NCBI RefSeq assembly: GCF_030695125.1
Contig: NZ_JAUYTP010000003.1
Span: 1 to 52,899 of the forward strand
Length of the DNA: 52,899 bases
DNA from: Allobosea sp.
GTDB taxonomy: Bacteria; Pseudomonadota; Alphaproteobacteria; Rhizobiales; Beijerinckiaceae
Direction of reading: 5' to 3'
Made by a program: the position numbers and the translations under genes. Position 1 is the first letter of the stretch; every line of letters begins with the position of its first letter. Positions 41,597-52,094 of this stretch are shown piece after piece. Under the pieces are notes generated by a model. That model did no database searches. It saw nothing but the letters and a program-made list of their open reading frames with translations, and had not been told where the DNA came from.

Positions 41597-42196
41597 TCAG
41601 CTCTGGGCTTCGCTTAAGGCCCGTTGAGAACCAAGCGCGACCACAGTCGGTGCGAGATGCCGATAGAGCGTTGCCTTCGACACACCGAAGCGTGCCGCGA
41701 CTTCCTTCGATGACAGGGTGCCGTCGGAGAGCAGCGCCCTCGCAGCGATCGTGTCCTTTTCAGACAGAAGGCGCGGGCGCCCGCCCCGCCTGCCCTTCCG
41801 CCTGGCCTCGACCAACCCGGCGACCGTCCGCTCGCGAATGAGCGCTCGCTCGAATTCGGCGATGGCGCCGAGCATGTGGAAGACCAGCATCCCGCCAGGC
41901 GAGCTGGTGTCGATCGCGTCGGTGAGAGAAACGAGCCCGATCTCCCTGCCCTTCAAGTCCTCGGCGGTTTGAATAAGCTGCTTGAGGGATCGCGCAAGGC
42001 GATCGAGCTTCCAAATGACGAGCGTATCCCCCTGCCGCAGAATGTCGGTCAGCACGCGCTGTAGCTCGGGTCGGTCGCTTTTCGCACCCGACGCCTTTTC
42101 GACGATGACGCGGTCGCAGCCGGCGTCGGTCAGCTTCTGGAGCTGCAGGTCGGCGTTCTGGTCGAGCGTCGAAACGCGGGCGTAGCCGATGCGCAT
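41597..42196 (-). CDS. Tn3-type serine resolvase/invertase
   Basis: 199 residues. The catalytic N-terminal domain begins MRIGYARVSTLDQNADLQLQ (nucleophile Ser9) and includes VIWKLDRLARSLKQLI and GMLVFHMLGAIAEFERALI. The C-terminal HTH_7 region is DTIAARALLSDGTLSSKEVA, then ARFGVSKATLYRHL. No tnpA accompanies it, so it is an orphan resolvase or invertase, probably resolving plasmid multimers or left from a Tn3-family transposon. Repeats of its likely binding motif lie directly upstream. Confidence 0.93.
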   Translation of the reverse strand: MRIGYARVSTLDQNADLQLQKLTDAGCDRVIVEKASGAKSDRPELQRVLTDILRQGDTLVIWKLDRLARSLKQLIQTAEDLKGREIGLVSLTDAIDTSSPGGMLVFHMLGAIAEFERALIRERTVAGLVEARRKGRRGGRPRLLSEKDTIAARALLSDGTLSSKEVAARFGVSKATLYRHLAPTVVALGSQRALSEAQS

Positions 42197-42199
42197 GAT

Positions 42200-42330
42200 G
42201 TGTCTCGTTTCTCGTCAGCAAGCTGGCGGAATACGAGACATATTTCAAGACGCCTTTTGAGACCGCCGCGCAGGCCTCCTGTGGTCCCAACGGATCAATC
42301 TACCAATTGTCTCAAAAACGAGGGTTACCA
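42200..42330. promoter_or_regulatory. Putative res site of the first resolvase
   Basis: Several half-sites of TGTCTC / GAGACA type lie upstream of the resolvase: TGTCTCGTT at 42201, ACGAGACATA ending near 42242, TTTGAGACC near 42256 and TGTCTCAAAAACGAG from 42308. Inverted and spaced half-sites of this sort make up Tn3-type res sites. Confidence 0.55.
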
Positions 42331-42442
42331 GGACGCAGGGTACCGAGCGATCGCGTTAATGAGCACGCGGGTGTGTCTCCGCGCCATGCACGCTCCACCG
42401 CCGTGCTGCGGTGAGACGCTTGCGAACGCACCTTGAATTCGG

Positions 42443-42766
42443 TCAGGGGGCAACCGGAACGCCAATTACGCCGCGCAGTGGGCCACATGCCTTCTCGCCG
42501 CGCTCGGGAGTTGTCTCGTCTTCAATTGATCTGCCACTGACGCCGGCGGCTTGAGACCTGACGTGCTCCGCTCTGCGAGCAAGCGAGTCTCCAGATGGTC
42601 GACGGCTATAACCCCAGTCGATCTCCATCCGATACCGGACCTTATCGCTGCTGACGAGCGGATCAGACGTGCGGCTGTCTTCGTGTAGGCCATGCTGGGC
42701 TTGGACTGTTTGGGTGCCCGCTCCGATAATCGCCGCCGTCGCCAAAACGAAGATCAAAACTCGCAT
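42443..42766 (-). CDS. Small exported hypothetical protein under an EcfG-type promoter
   Basis: 107 residues. Signal peptide MRVLIFVLATAAIIGAGTQT, cleavage near VQAQ. The mature part is hydrophilic (HGLHEDSRTSDPLVSSDKVR, then YRMEIDWGYSRRPSGDSLAR) and basic, ending RGVIGVPVAP. The start at 42766 has AGAGGAGG about 6 bases upstream. An EcfG-like promoter lies 26-50 bases upstream, so it is probably induced by general stress. No domain is recognised. Confidence 0.7.
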   Translation of the reverse strand: MRVLIFVLATAAIIGAGTQTVQAQHGLHEDSRTSDPLVSSDKVRYRMEIDWGYSRRPSGDSLARRAEHVRSQAAGVSGRSIEDETTPERGEKACGPLRGVIGVPVAP

Positions 42767-42791
42767 GTGGACCTCCTCTTTCAAAAATGAG

Positions 42792-42816
42792 AACGGACCT
42801 GCGGCGCGCTTGTTCC
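42792..42816 (-). promoter_or_regulatory. EcfG-type promoter
   Basis: On the minus strand: GGAAC (42816-42812), 16 bases, CGTT (42795-42792), followed 26 bases later by the start of the exported protein at 42766. Full match to the sigma-EcfG consensus. Confidence 0.72.
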
Positions 42817-42929
42817 GATAGACATAACCACTCGGCCGATCTCACCAGGCGCCAATGGCCCGGTTGAATAGTCTCCTCAACAACGCCGTATGCGAATTTC
42901 ATCATTTTGTACGTGAGTAGGAGCGATTT

Positions 42930-43205
42930 CTACTTTCGATTGTCTTTTGAAGGCGTTTTATAATTCTTCTGAAGTATTGAAACAATGATTATAGAGAATG
43001 CAATTAGCCTTAAAATATAGAGATAGCTCTTTTCATCTCGCGGGATGTCGATCAAAACTGTTAGGGCCTGGTTCGCTGCGAGCAGGAAAAAGGCTGCGGC
43101 GAAGGCCAAGAACAGGATATCGCGCGTCTTCCTCCAGAACTTCACGAAAAAAAGGCTCGCCACTAAAAAACCCATGGTGATGAGGCCGGCAGTGAAATGG
43201 ATCAT
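42930..43205 (-). CDS. DUF5985-type small membrane protein (second of pair)
   Basis: 91 residues from MIHFTAGLITMGFLVASLFF. Three predicted membrane helices (about 3-20, 28-50, 60-80), with the family-like KFWRKTRDILFLAFAAAFFL after helix 1. The C-terminus is basic (QKNYKTPSKDNRK). The gene follows its paralogue after 4 bases and completes a three-gene operon with a winged-helix regulator. DUF5985 proteins are of unknown function; pairs are common in Alphaproteobacteria. The in-frame extension to 43259 is rejected. Confidence 0.8.
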   Translation of the reverse strand: MIHFTAGLITMGFLVASLFFVKFWRKTRDILFLAFAAAFFLLAANQALTVLIDIPRDEKSYLYILRLIAFSIIIVSILQKNYKTPSKDNRK

Positions 43206-43209
43206 AGGG

Positions 43210-43479
43210 TTACTCCACATCGAGAATGAAACCGACGAGCAGCACGCAAATTCCGGCAAGCGCGGCCATATGACGATAGGGTAGCAGATCCATGGCGGGT
43301 AGCAGAATTAGGTCCATTAAAACCATGAAGTTGTTTAGCGTTAGCATGGTAAAACAGGTCGCGCAGGATAGCAAAAATCTTGTTCTAATTTTGATATAAT
43401 TGCGCAATAAAAGACCAGCACACGTTGCAGATGTGAGCAAGCACAACAAATATACGACTAGCTGCCCTGCGTTTGACAT
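43210..43479 (-). CDS. DUF5985-type small membrane protein (first of pair)
   Basis: 89 residues with three helices (LVVYLLCLLTSATCAGLLL, RFLLSCATCFTMLTLNNFMV, and MAALAGICVLLVGFILD). It has the same topology as the next gene, including the basic loop after helix 1 (RNYIKIRTRF). It begins 1 base after the winged-helix gene's stop, so the two are translationally close. Base composition is more AT-rich than the flanking kinase and pqq genes. Confidence 0.78.
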   Translation of the reverse strand: MSNAGQLVVYLLCLLTSATCAGLLLRNYIKIRTRFLLSCATCFTMLTLNNFMVLMDLILLPAMDLLPYRHMAALAGICVLLVGFILDVE

Positions 43480-43480
43480 A

Positions 43481-43846
43481 TTAATCTCTCTTTATCTTGA
43501 AAGAACCAGCGAAACTTTGAAGCGCGTCCTCTGGACGGGCGAAAATGGCTTCAATCACAGTCACTTGTCGCTCTCGATAAAGTAGCTCTAAACGGCCGAC
43601 CATGTCCGCCAAAGCCGGCTTGGTGGGATCGAGACGATAACGGCATTTGTCTTCTGCGCGAGCCAGCCCGAGGCTCACCAACTCCCGTAGACTTTCACGG
43701 ATAACGACATCGCTCGCGCGCAATTCCAGCACCAACGCTTCCGCACTCCAGCTTTGCGCCGGTGCGCGCCACAGCGTCAGGAGGAGTTCCAGCGTCCATA
43801 CCGAGCGGAGTGACCGCAGTAGAAGCAGTAAGTCTCTTTCTATCAC
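43481..43846 (-). CDS. Winged-helix DNA-binding protein
   Basis: 121 residues from a GTG at 43846 ([20 protein letters not shown]). A winged-helix domain (about 15-85) has [40 protein letters not shown] and the wing [12 protein letters not shown]-terminal helix with [19 protein letters not shown] follows. It is the first gene of the DUF5985 operon and is divergent from the giant HAMP-repeat kinase (start 44020), so it probably controls one or both. The longer in-frame ORF to 43945 has a Cys/Gly-rich, implausible N-terminus. Confidence 0.78.
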   Translation of the reverse strand: MIERDLLLLLRSLRSVWTLELLLTLWRAPAQSWSAEALVLELRASDVVIRESLRELVSLGLARAEDKCRYRLDPTKPALADMVGRLELLYRERQVTVIEAIFARPEDALQSFAGSFKIKRD

Positions 43847-44019
43847 GCCTAATTTGCCCCCCTCGATGCACAAGCATTCTAGAAAGCCCTCGCTCGAACG
43901 ACAACCTGTGCAGCCTGAAGTCCGACAGCCGCCGGCCAAGACCACATTTTTTCGTCGAAGTCCCGCTTCTGGCTGTTAACGTGCGTGATCGATGGTTGGG
44001 TGACCGACGGAAGTTTAAA

Positions 44020-47000
44020 ATGGATCAGACCAACGCCTCACCGAAAAAGAGCACCAGCCCGCAAAGGGTTGCCCGCTCATTACCTGATAGATCCGACGCC
44101 TTGGACGCGGGGGGCAGCTTGCACGGCGCTGACGGGACGCGCCTTGACCTCGATGAACTGCTAGACGCGCTCCAGTCGATGCGTTTGGGCGATTTCAGCG
44201 TCAGAATGCCCGGTAACAGCACAGGAATGGCCGGCAAAATCGCCGACACCTTCAACGAGATCGTGGCCGCCAACGAGCGCATGGCCAACCAGCTCGAGCA
44301 TGTCGGCCAAGTGGTTGGACGGGACGGCAAGACGCGCACCCGGGTCCGCTTTGGCCTATCGGGCGGGGCCTGGTCGGATATGGAGGGATCGGTCAACACA
44401 TTGATCGACGATCTGCTGTGGCCCACTACGGCGGTCACCCGCACCATCACTGCGGTGGCCAAGGGCGACCTCCTCCAGACTATGCCGCTCGATGTCGATG
44501 GCCGCCCGCTCAAGGGCGAGTTCCTGCGCTCAGCCACCATCGTCAACACCATGATCAAACAGCTCAGCGTCTTCACCTCCGAGGTGACGCGTGTTGCGCG
44601 CGAGGTCGGGACCGACGGCAAGCTCGGCGGGCAGGCGCAGGTCAGCGAAGTGACGGGCGTCTGGAAGGACCTGACCGAGAGCGTCAACTCCATGGCCTCG
44701 AACCTCACTGCGCAGGTCCGCAACCTCGCCGAGGTGACGATTGCGGTCGCCAACGGCGATTTGTCGAAGAAGATCACCGTCGACGTGCGCGGCGAGATCC
44801 TGCAGCTGAAGGAAGCGATCAACACGATGGTCGACCAGCTGCGCTCCTTCGCCTCGGAAGTGACGCGCGTCGCCCGCGAGGTCGGCACAGAAGGCAAGCT
44901 CGGCGGCCAGGCGCTGGTGCCTGGCGTTGCCGGCACCTGGAAGGATCTGACCGACTCGGTCAACGCCATGTGCGGCAATCTCACCGCGCAAGTACGCAAC
45001 ATTGCGCAGGTCACAACGGCCGTTGCTCGCGGCGATCTGTCCCGCAAGATCACCGTGAACGTTTCAGGTGAAATCCTCGAGCTGAAGGAGACCATCAACA
45101 CGATGGTCGATCAGCTCAACGGCTTCGCCGGCGAGGTGACACGCGTCGCCCGCGAAGTCGGCACGGAGGGGCGCCTGGGCGGCCAGGCGCAGGTGCCCGG
45201 CGTGGCCGGCACTTGGAAGGATCTGACCGACAACGTCAACTCGATGGCCTCGAACCTAACAGCGCAGGTCCGCAACATCGCCGAGGTTTCGACGGCGATC
45301 GCCAATGGCGACCTGTCGAAGAAGATCACCGTCACGGTCTCGGGCGAGATTCTGGAGCTGAAGGAAACTATCAACACGATGGTCGACCAGCTCAACGCCT
45401 TCGCATCGGAGGTGACCAGGGTGGCGCGCGAGGTCGGCACGGAGGGCCGTCTCGGCGGACAAGCCAATGTTCGTGGCGTCGCCGGCACCTGGAAGGACCT
45501 GACCGAGAACGTCAACTCGATGGCAGGCAACCTGACGGCGCAGGTCCGCAACATTGCCGAGGTGTCGACTGCGATCGCCAACGGCGATCTGTCGAAGAAG
45601 ATCACCGTCGACGTGAAGGGGGAAATTCTTCAGCTGAAGGAGACGATCAACACCACGGTCGATCAGCTCAACGCGTTTGCGTCCGAAGTAACCCGCGTCG
45701 CGCGAGAGGTCGGCACCGAGGGCAAGCTCGGCGGCCAGGCGCAGCTCAAGGGTGTCGCCGGCACCTGGAAGGACCTGACCGACTCGGTCAACTCGATGGC
45801 GTCGAATCTGACCGGCCAGGTCCGCAACATCGCCGAGGTTGCCACCGCGGTGGCCCAGGGCGACCTCTCGAAGAAGATCACCGTGACGGTGTCCGGTGAG
45901 ATCCTCGAGCTCAAGGAGACCATCAACACGATGGTCGACCAGCTCAACGGTTTCGCCGGCGAAGTGACGCGCGTCGCCCGCGAGGTCGGGACCGAAGGGC
46001 GTCTGGGCGGCCAGGCCAACGTGCTCGGCGTGGCGGGCACCTGGAAGGATCTCACCGACAGCGTGAACTCGATGGCCGGCAACCTGACCGCGCAGGTCCG
46101 CAACATCGCCGAGGTCTCGACGGCCATCGCCAATGGCGACCTCTCGCGCAAGATCACCGTCGACGTGAAAGGCGAAATCCTTCAGCTGAAGGAAACCCTG
46201 AACACGATGGTCGATCAGCTCAACCGCTTCGCCTCCGAGGTGACGCGCGTGGCGCGCGAAGTCGGCACCGAGGGCAAGCTCGGCGGTCAGGCGCAGGTGC
46301 CCGGCGTCGCCGGGACCTGGAAGGACCTCACCGAGAACGTCAATTCGATGGCCTCCAACCTGACGGGCCAGGTCCGCAACATCGCCGAGGTGACGACGGC
46401 GGTCGCGCGCGGCGACCTCTCGCGCAAGATCACGGTCGACGTGAAGGGCGAAATCCTCGAGCTGAAGAACACCATCAACACGATGGTGGACCAGCTCAAC
46501 GCTTTCGCGGGCGAGGTCACCCGCGTCGCGCGCGAGGTCGGAACCGAGGGCAAGCTTGGCGGCCAGGCCCAGGTCTCCGGTGTCGCCGGGACGTGGAAGG
46601 ACCTGACAGACTCGGTGAATTCGATGGCCGGCAACTTGACCGCGCAGGTCCGTAACATCGCGGAAGTGGCCACGGCCATCGCGAATGGCGACCTGTCGCG
46701 CAAGATCACCGTTGACGTCCGCGGCGAGATCCTGCTGCTGAAGGACACGCTCAATACCATGGTCGACCAGCTGCGCTCGTTTGCGGGCGAGGTGACGCGT
46801 GTGGCGCGCGAGGTGGGCACCGACGGGCGTCTCGGCGGCCAGGCGGTCGTTCCGGGTGTTGCCGGCACTTGGAAGGACCTGACCGACAACGTCAACCTGT
46901 TGGCAGCCAACCTCACGACGCAGGTCCGCAACATCGCGGAAGTGACGACCGCCGTGGCCCGCGGCGACCTCTCGCGCAAGATCACCGTCGACGTGAAGGG

Positions 47001-50000
47001 CGAAATCCTCGAGCTGAAGAACACCATCAACACGATGGTCGATCAGCTCAACGCCTTCGCCGGCGAGGTCACGCGCGTCGCCCGCGAGGTCGGCACCGAG
47101 GGCAAGCTCGGCGGCCAGGCGCAGGTGCCCGGCGTCGCAGGAACCTGGAAGGATCTGACCGACACCGTGAACGTCATGGCGGCCAACCTTACCGAGCAGG
47201 TTCGCGGCATCGTCAAGGTCGTGACGGCGGTCGCTAATGGCGACCTCGAACAGAACCTCACCGTCGCCTCCAAGGGCGAGGTCGCGGCGCTGGCCGAAAC
47301 CATCAACAACATGACCAAGACGCTCGCGACCTTCGCCGATCAGGTCACCAGCGTTGCGCGAGAAGTCGGCGTCGAAGGCAGGCTCGGCGGACAGGCCAAC
47401 GTTCCGGGAACAGAAGGCACCTGGAAGGACCTGACCGGCAACGTCAATCTGCTGGCAGCCAACCTCACCACGCAGGTCCGAGCCATCGCAGAGGTCGCCA
47501 CCGCCGTGACGAAAGGCGATCTGACGCGCTCGATCCAGGTCGAGGCCCGCGGCGAGGTCGCGGAGCTGAAAGACAACATCAACACGATGATCGGCAATTT
47601 GCGCCTGACGACCGAGCGCAACACCGACCAGGACTGGTTGAAGACGAACCTCGCGCGCTTCACCAACATGCTGCAGGGCCAGCGCGACCTCTCGACCGTC
47701 GGTCGAATACTGCTGTCCGACCTTGCGCCGCTCGTCGATGCCCAGCATGGCGTGATCTACCAGGTCGAGACCGACGCCGAGGCGTCGAGCTTGCGTCTCC
47801 TGGCCACTTATGCCGACGATCCGGTACAAGGCCATCCCGAACGTCTGAAAATGGGCCATGGGCTGATCGGCCAGTGCGCGCGTGATGCACGGCGCATCCT
47901 GATCACCGACATGCCGAAGAACATCGTCCCGATCGGCTCCGGTGTATTTAAGGCGAAGCCTCGCAGCGCCATCGTACTGCCTGTGCTGTCGGAAGGGCAG
48001 GTCAAGGCGGTGATCGAGCTCGCTTCGGTCGGCAATTTCACCGACCTTCAATTAGCCTTCCTGGACCAGCTTACGACCTCGATCGGCATCGTGCTGAATT
48101 CGATCGAGGCGACGATGCAGACCGAAGGCTTGCTGAAGCAATCGCAGGAGCTCGCCGGCGAATTGCAGACGCAGCAGCGAGAGCTTCAGCAGACCAACGA
48201 GCAGCTCGAGCAGAAGGCCCAGCAGCTCGCCGAGCGCAATGTCGAGGTCGAAGCGAAGAACCAGGAGATCGAGCAGGCGCGCAGGGCGCTTGAGGAGAAA
48301 GCGACTGAGCTCGCGCTCACCTCCAAATACAAGTCCGAATTCCTCGCCAACATGTCGCATGAATTGCGCACGCCGCTGAATTCGATCCTGATCCTCGGCC
48401 AGCAGCTTGGCGAGAACCCGGACGGCAACCTTTCGGGCAAGCAGGTCGAATTCGCCCGCACGATCCATGGCGCCGGCACCGACCTGCTCAACCTGATCAG
48501 CGACATTCTCGACCTGTCGAAGATCGAGTCCGGCACCGTCTCGGTCGATGCTGAAGAAATCTTCTTCGCCAGCTTGCTGGACGTGATGACGCGTCCATTC
48601 CGCCACGAGGCGGAAAATCGCAAGCTGTCCTTCGAAGTGGTGTTGGCGCCTGATCTGGAACGCAGCATCGTCACCGACTCCAAGCGGTTGCAGCAGGTGC
48701 TCAAGAACCTGCTGTCCAACGCCTTCAAGTTCACCGACCAAGGCGGCGTCAGGCTGAGCGTCTCGCCGGTCAAGGGCGGCTGGAGCGCCGACAACGTCTC
48801 GCTGACGAATGCGCCTTCTGTTGTCGCCTTCGAAGTTACGGACACCGGCATCGGAATCCCGGCGGAAAAGCAAAGGATCATCTTCGAGGCGTTCCAGCAG
48901 GCCGACGCATCGACCAGCCGCAAATACGGTGGCACGGGCCTTGGCCTCGCCATCAGCCGTGAGCTGGCTAACCTGCTTGGCGGCGAAATCCAGCTTCGCA
49001 GCATTCCCACTGTGGGCAGTACCTTCACGCTTTACCTGCCGCTGACATTCGTTGGAAACGCGCCAGCGGCCGTCCGTCCAAATGAAATGGAGGCGTTGAA
49101 CGCGGCTGCGGTGTCGATCGCCGCTCTGACCGCAGGTCGGCTCGGCGACAAGGTTGTGGAGCAGATCCATGACGATCGGCATCTCATCGCGCCGGGCGAC
49201 GCCGTGCTGTTGATCGTCGAGGATGACCCGCATTACGCCCGCGTGTTGGTCGATCTCGCGCGCGACAATGGATTCAAGGTCCTCGTCGCCATGCGCGGCG
49301 CCGACGCGCTGGCATTGGCGCGGGAGTACCGCCCAACCGCCGTTTCGCTGGATGTCTTCCTGCCCGACATGCTCGGCTGGACGGTCCTCAGCCAGCTCAA
49401 GCAAGATCCCGCGACGCGGCACATACCGGTTCAGATCGTCACCCTCGACGAAGACCGTCAGCATGGTCTTGCCCGCGGCGCATTCGCCTTCATGAACAAG
49501 CCGACGACCAGCGAAGGGCTCGACAAGGCTTTCGCCAAGCTGAAGGGCTATGCCAAGCCGCGCCGCCGGCAGCTACTGCTGGTCGAAGACAATGCGGGTG
49601 AGCGCCTGGGCGTGACCGAGCTCCTCGGCCATGACGACATCGACATCACCAGCGTCGACACCGGCGCGAGAGCGCTCGAAATCCTGAGCGAGGGCGCGAC
49701 CGATTGCGTCGTGCTCGACCTCAAACTGCCGGACATGTCGGGATTCGAGGTGCTCGAACGGATCCGCGACGATGCGACCATCGCCGATGTGCCGGTGATC
49801 GTCTTTACCGGCCGCGAGCTGTCGCCTGAGGAGGATGCGCAGCTTCACACCATGGCACGTAGCGTCGTGGTAAAGGGGGTCGAATCGCCGGAACGTCTCC
49901 TCGACGAGACCGCCTTGTTCCTGCATCGGGTTGTCTCCGACCTGCCGCCCGCCAAACAGGCTATGCTCGAGCGTCTGCACAGCTCCGACGAGGATCTCGT

Positions 50001-50370
50001 CGGCGAGACGGTGCTCCTGGTCGATGACGACGCGCGGAACATTTTTGCACTCAGCAGCGTTTTGGAGCGCCGCGGTATGAACGTGCTGACGGCGACAACC
50101 GGCAACGAGGCCATCGCGATCATCAATGCCCAGCCCGATGTTGCGATCGTCCTGATGGATATCATGATGCCGGGCATGGACGGCTACGAGACGATGCAGG
50201 TGATCCGCTCCAACCCCGCGTTTCGCAGGCTTCCGATCGTTGCCCTCACGGCGAAGGCGATGAAGGGCGATCGCGAGAAATGCCTGGAAGCTGGCGCCTC
50301 TGACTATCTAGCGAAGCCGGTCAACACAGAACAGTTGCTATCGTCGCTTCGCATGTGGCTACATCGCTGA
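44020..50370 (+). CDS. Giant soluble poly-HAMP hybrid histidine kinase with three receiver domains
   Basis: 2116 residues, no membrane segment. Order: a short variable N-terminus; a divergent HAMP-like unit (about 90-185); eleven tandem 92-residue HAMP-type repeats (188-1199), each with [30 protein letters not shown] and a linker like [15 protein letters not shown]; a GAF domain (about 1225-1375); a coiled coil; HisKA with phospho-acceptor His1447 ([13 protein letters not shown]); HATPase_c ([25 protein letters not shown]); then three receivers with Asp1778, Asp1900 and Asp2047. It resembles fungal group III (Nik1/Os-1) osmosensors, in which poly-HAMP chains set kinase output. It is followed after 19 bases by a second hybrid kinase. 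The start at 44020 is chosen because the upstream extension reads through the divergent promoter. Confidence 0.95.
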   Translation: MDQTNASPKKSTSPQRVARSLPDRSDALDAGGSLHGADGTRLDLDELLDALQSMRLGDFSVRMPGNSTGMAGKIADTFNEIVAANERMANQLEHVGQVVGRDGKTRTRVRFGLSGGAWSDMEGSVNTLIDDLLWPTTAVTRTITAVAKGDLLQTMPLDVDGRPLKGEFLRSATIVNTMIKQLSVFTSEVTRVAREVGTDGKLGGQAQVSEVTGVWKDLTESVNSMASNLTAQVRNLAEVTIAVANGDLSKKITVDVRGEILQLKEAINTMVDQLRSFASEVTRVAREVGTEGKLGGQALVPGVAGTWKDLTDSVNAMCGNLTAQVRNIAQVTTAVARGDLSRKITVNVSGEILELKETINTMVDQLNGFAGEVTRVAREVGTEGRLGGQAQVPGVAGTWKDLTDNVNSMASNLTAQVRNIAEVSTAIANGDLSKKITVTVSGEILELKETINTMVDQLNAFASEVTRVAREVGTEGRLGGQANVRGVAGTWKDLTENVNSMAGNLTAQVRNIAEVSTAIANGDLSKKITVDVKGEILQLKETINTTVDQLNAFASEVTRVAREVGTEGKLGGQAQLKGVAGTWKDLTDSVNSMASNLTGQVRNIAEVATAVAQGDLSKKITVTVSGEILELKETINTMVDQLNGFAGEVTRVAREVGTEGRLGGQANVLGVAGTWKDLTDSVNSMAGNLTAQVRNIAEVSTAIANGDLSRKITVDVKGEILQLKETLNTMVDQLNRFASEVTRVAREVGTEGKLGGQAQVPGVAGTWKDLTENVNSMASNLTGQVRNIAEVTTAVARGDLSRKITVDVKGEILELKNTINTMVDQLNAFAGEVTRVAREVGTEGKLGGQAQVSGVAGTWKDLTDSVNSMAGNLTAQVRNIAEVATAIANGDLSRKITVDVRGEILLLKDTLNTMVDQLRSFAGEVTRVAREVGTDGRLGGQAVVPGVAGTWKDLTDNVNLLAANLTTQVRNIAEVTTAVARGDLSRKITVDVKGEILELKNTINTMVDQLNAFAGEVTRVAREVGTEGKLGGQAQVPGVAGTWKDLTDTVNVMAANLTEQVRGIVKVVTAVANGDLEQNLTVASKGEVAALAETINNMTKTLATFADQVTSVAREVGVEGRLGGQANVPGTEGTWKDLTGNVNLLAANLTTQVRAIAEVATAVTKGDLTRSIQVEARGEVAELKDNINTMIGNLRLTTERNTDQDWLKTNLARFTNMLQGQRDLSTVGRILLSDLAPLVDAQHGVIYQVETDAEASSLRLLATYADDPVQGHPERLKMGHGLIGQCARDARRILITDMPKNIVPIGSGVFKAKPRSAIVLPVLSEGQVKAVIELASVGNFTDLQLAFLDQLTTSIGIVLNSIEATMQTEGLLKQSQELAGELQTQQRELQQTNEQLEQKAQQLAERNVEVEAKNQEIEQARRALEEKATELALTSKYKSEFLANMSHELRTPLNSILILGQQLGENPDGNLSGKQVEFARTIHGAGTDLLNLISDILDLSKIESGTVSVDAEEIFFASLLDVMTRPFRHEAENRKLSFEVVLAPDLERSIVTDSKRLQQVLKNLLSNAFKFTDQGGVRLSVSPVKGGWSADNVSLTNAPSVVAFEVTDTGIGIPAEKQRIIFEAFQQADASTSRKYGGTGLGLAISRELANLLGGEIQLRSIPTVGSTFTLYLPLTFVGNAPAAVRPNEMEALNAAAVSIAALTAGRLGDKVVEQIHDDRHLIAPGDAVLLIVEDDPHYARVLVDLARDNGFKVLVAMRGADALALAREYRPTAVSLDVFLPDMLGWTVLSQLKQDPATRHIPVQIVTLDEDRQHGLARGAFAFMNKPTTSEGLDKAFAKLKGYAKPRRRQLLLVEDNAGERLGVTELLGHDDIDITSVDTGARALEILSEGATDCVVLDLKLPDMSGFEVLERIRDDATIADVPVIVFTGRELSPEEDAQLHTMARSVVVKGVESPERLLDETALFLHRVVSDLPPAKQAMLERLHSSDEDLVGETVLLVDDDARNIFALSSVLERRGMNVLTATTGNEAIAIINAQPDVAIVLMDIMMPGMDGYETMQVIRSNPAFRRLPIVALTAKAMKGDREKCLEAGASDYLAKPVNTEQLLSSLRMWLHR
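44581..47616 (+). repeat. Eleven tandem 276-bp coding repeats (HAMP units)
   Basis: Equivalent positions recur every 276 bp (44581, 44857, and so on to 47341) in one reading frame. The units differ at scattered sites, but some share long identical stretches, for example around 46430-46490 and 46976-47038. Collapse or expansion by recombination, or miscounting in a short-read assembly, is possible. Confidence 0.92.
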
Positions 50371-50389
50371 AAATAAGGGGGGACTCGCG

Positions 50390-52069
50390 ATGGAACCGGT
50401 CAATATCCTGCTGGTCGATGATCAGCCCGCAAAGTTGCTGAGCTATGAGGTTATCCTTCAGGAGCTCGGAGAGAACCTGATCAAGGCGAAGTCTGGGCGC
50501 GAGGCACTGGAACATCTGCTGAAGACCGAGGTCGCCGTCATTCTGGTCGATGTCTGCATGCCCGACCAGGACGGCTTCGAACTCGTCGCAATGATCCGCG
50601 AACATCCGCGCTATCAGAAGACGGCCATCATCTTTGTCTCCGCGATCATGATGGCAGAGCCCGATCGGCTGCGCGGCTATCAGGCGGGCGCGGTCGATTA
50701 CGTATCGGTGCCGGTGGTTCCGGAACTGCTTCGCGCGAAGGTTAAGGTGTTTGCGGAGCTGTTTCGAAAAACCCGCGAGCTGGAACGACTGAACGCCGAG
50801 CTCGAACGGCGGGTAGCGGAACGCACGGCCGAACTCGAGGCTTCGTCAGGTCAGCTAGCCCTCCTCAACGAGCAACTCGAGCACCGCATCGAGGAGCGGA
50901 CGCGAGAACGGGAGGAAGCGCTGGCGCAGCTCTTCGAGGCGCAAAAGCTCGATACGATCGGGCAACTGACCGGCGGCGTCGCGCACGACTTCAACAACTT
51001 GCTGATGGCGGCGCTCGGCAGCCTCAATCTGCTCAAGAAGCGATTGCCACTGGACGATCGCGATGGTCGTTTGCTCGACAATGCGATTCAGGCGGCAGAG
51101 CGCGGCGCGGCGCTAACACAGCGACTTCTGGCCTTCGCACGGCGTCAGGAACTCAAGCCACAGGCTGTGGATGTCCTCCAGATCGTCGATGGGATCGAGA
51201 ACCTACTGCAGCGGGCGATCGGACCCGGCGTCCGGTTCGCAAAACAACTACCGCGCCAGCTTTCAGCTGTTCTGGTCGATTCCAACCAGCTCGAACTTGC
51301 GCTGCTCAACCTTGCGGTAAACGCGCGCGACGCTATGCCCAATGGAGGTGTCATCACCGTCTTCGCCGAAGAAATGACCGTGTCAGCGACACGTCCTCAG
51401 CCGCACCTGAGGCCTGGCCCCTACGTACGCATTAGGGTTTCGGACACCGGCACCGGGATGGACGAAGCCACGCTCGCTAAGGCTACGGAGCCGTTCTTCA
51501 CGACTAAGGGGCCCGGCAAGGGTACAGGGCTGGGACTGTCCATGGTCCATGGCTTGGCCGCTCAGTCCGGTGGAACGCTTGTGATATCGAGCGCGCCGGA
51601 CGAGGGGACATCGGTTGATCTGTGGTTGCCGGTTGCAACCGAGACTTCGGTTCAGGCGGTCGTCATCGGCGATTCGCCAGACGCCGTCATAGCTTCAGAT
51701 TTCATGGCGCGCACAATTCTTGTTGTCGATGACGACGCTTTGGTCAGCATGGGCACGGCGGCAATGCTGGAAGATCTCGGTCATACCGCGATTGAGGTCA
51801 TGTCCGGCGCCAAAGCACTCGAAACCTTAAACGCCGAACCGTCTATCGATTTGGTCATCACAGATCATGCCATGCCTGGCATGACCGGCGCTGAACTCGC
51901 GCGACATATTCGGGCTTCGCGACCAGAATTACCCATTATTCTGGCGTCGGGCTACGCTGAACTCCCAGACAGCGAAGGTTTGTCCGATCTCCGTCGTCTG
52001 GGCAAGCCCTTCGCTCAGGCTCAACTAGCCGCTGCGATTGACCACGTGTTTCCAAAGACTGTTGTCTAA
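50390..52069 (+). CDS. REC-histidine kinase-REC hybrid signalling protein
   Basis: 559 residues, soluble. N-terminal receiver with Asp54 (VILVDVCMPDQDG), a coiled coil (about 128-185), HisKA with His199 (GGVAHDFNNLLMAALGSLNL), HATPase_c (LNLAVNARDAMPNGG, GTGLGLSMVHGLAAQSGG) and a C-terminal receiver with Asp492 (VITDHAMPGMTG). The N-terminal receiver probably receives phosphate from the giant kinase, whose gene ends 19 bases upstream. GGGGGG precedes the start. The pair forms a phosphorelay lacking an obvious output regulator on the same strand; the divergent winged-helix gene is a candidate output (inference). Confidence 0.93.
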   Translation: MEPVNILLVDDQPAKLLSYEVILQELGENLIKAKSGREALEHLLKTEVAVILVDVCMPDQDGFELVAMIREHPRYQKTAIIFVSAIMMAEPDRLRGYQAGAVDYVSVPVVPELLRAKVKVFAELFRKTRELERLNAELERRVAERTAELEASSGQLALLNEQLEHRIEERTREREEALAQLFEAQKLDTIGQLTGGVAHDFNNLLMAALGSLNLLKKRLPLDDRDGRLLDNAIQAAERGAALTQRLLAFARRQELKPQAVDVLQIVDGIENLLQRAIGPGVRFAKQLPRQLSAVLVDSNQLELALLNLAVNARDAMPNGGVITVFAEEMTVSATRPQPHLRPGPYVRIRVSDTGTGMDEATLAKATEPFFTTKGPGKGTGLGLSMVHGLAAQSGGTLVISSAPDEGTSVDLWLPVATETSVQAVVIGDSPDAVIASDFMARTILVVDDDALVSMGTAAMLEDLGHTAIEVMSGAKALETLNAEPSIDLVITDHAMPGMTGAELARHIRASRPELPIILASGYAELPDSEGLSDLRRLGKPFAQAQLAAAIDHVFPKTVV

Positions 52070-52094
52070 ACAGTATAGGTATAAATCTTACTGC

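Noticed and set aside
43762..44019. 86-residue extension of the giant kinase
   Set aside because: It overlaps the divergent winged-helix gene and the shared promoter region and has no family resemblance.
44581..47616. Regular repeats as a possible CRISPR array
   Set aside because: Units are 276 bp, contiguous and coding in one frame; there are no spacers and no cas genes.
45256..48051. 931-residue antisense ORF in the giant kinase, plus several smaller antisense repeats
   Set aside because: Produced by the high GC and 276-bp repetition of the sense gene; composition (many His/Asp/Arg) and lack of ribosome-binding site argue against coding.
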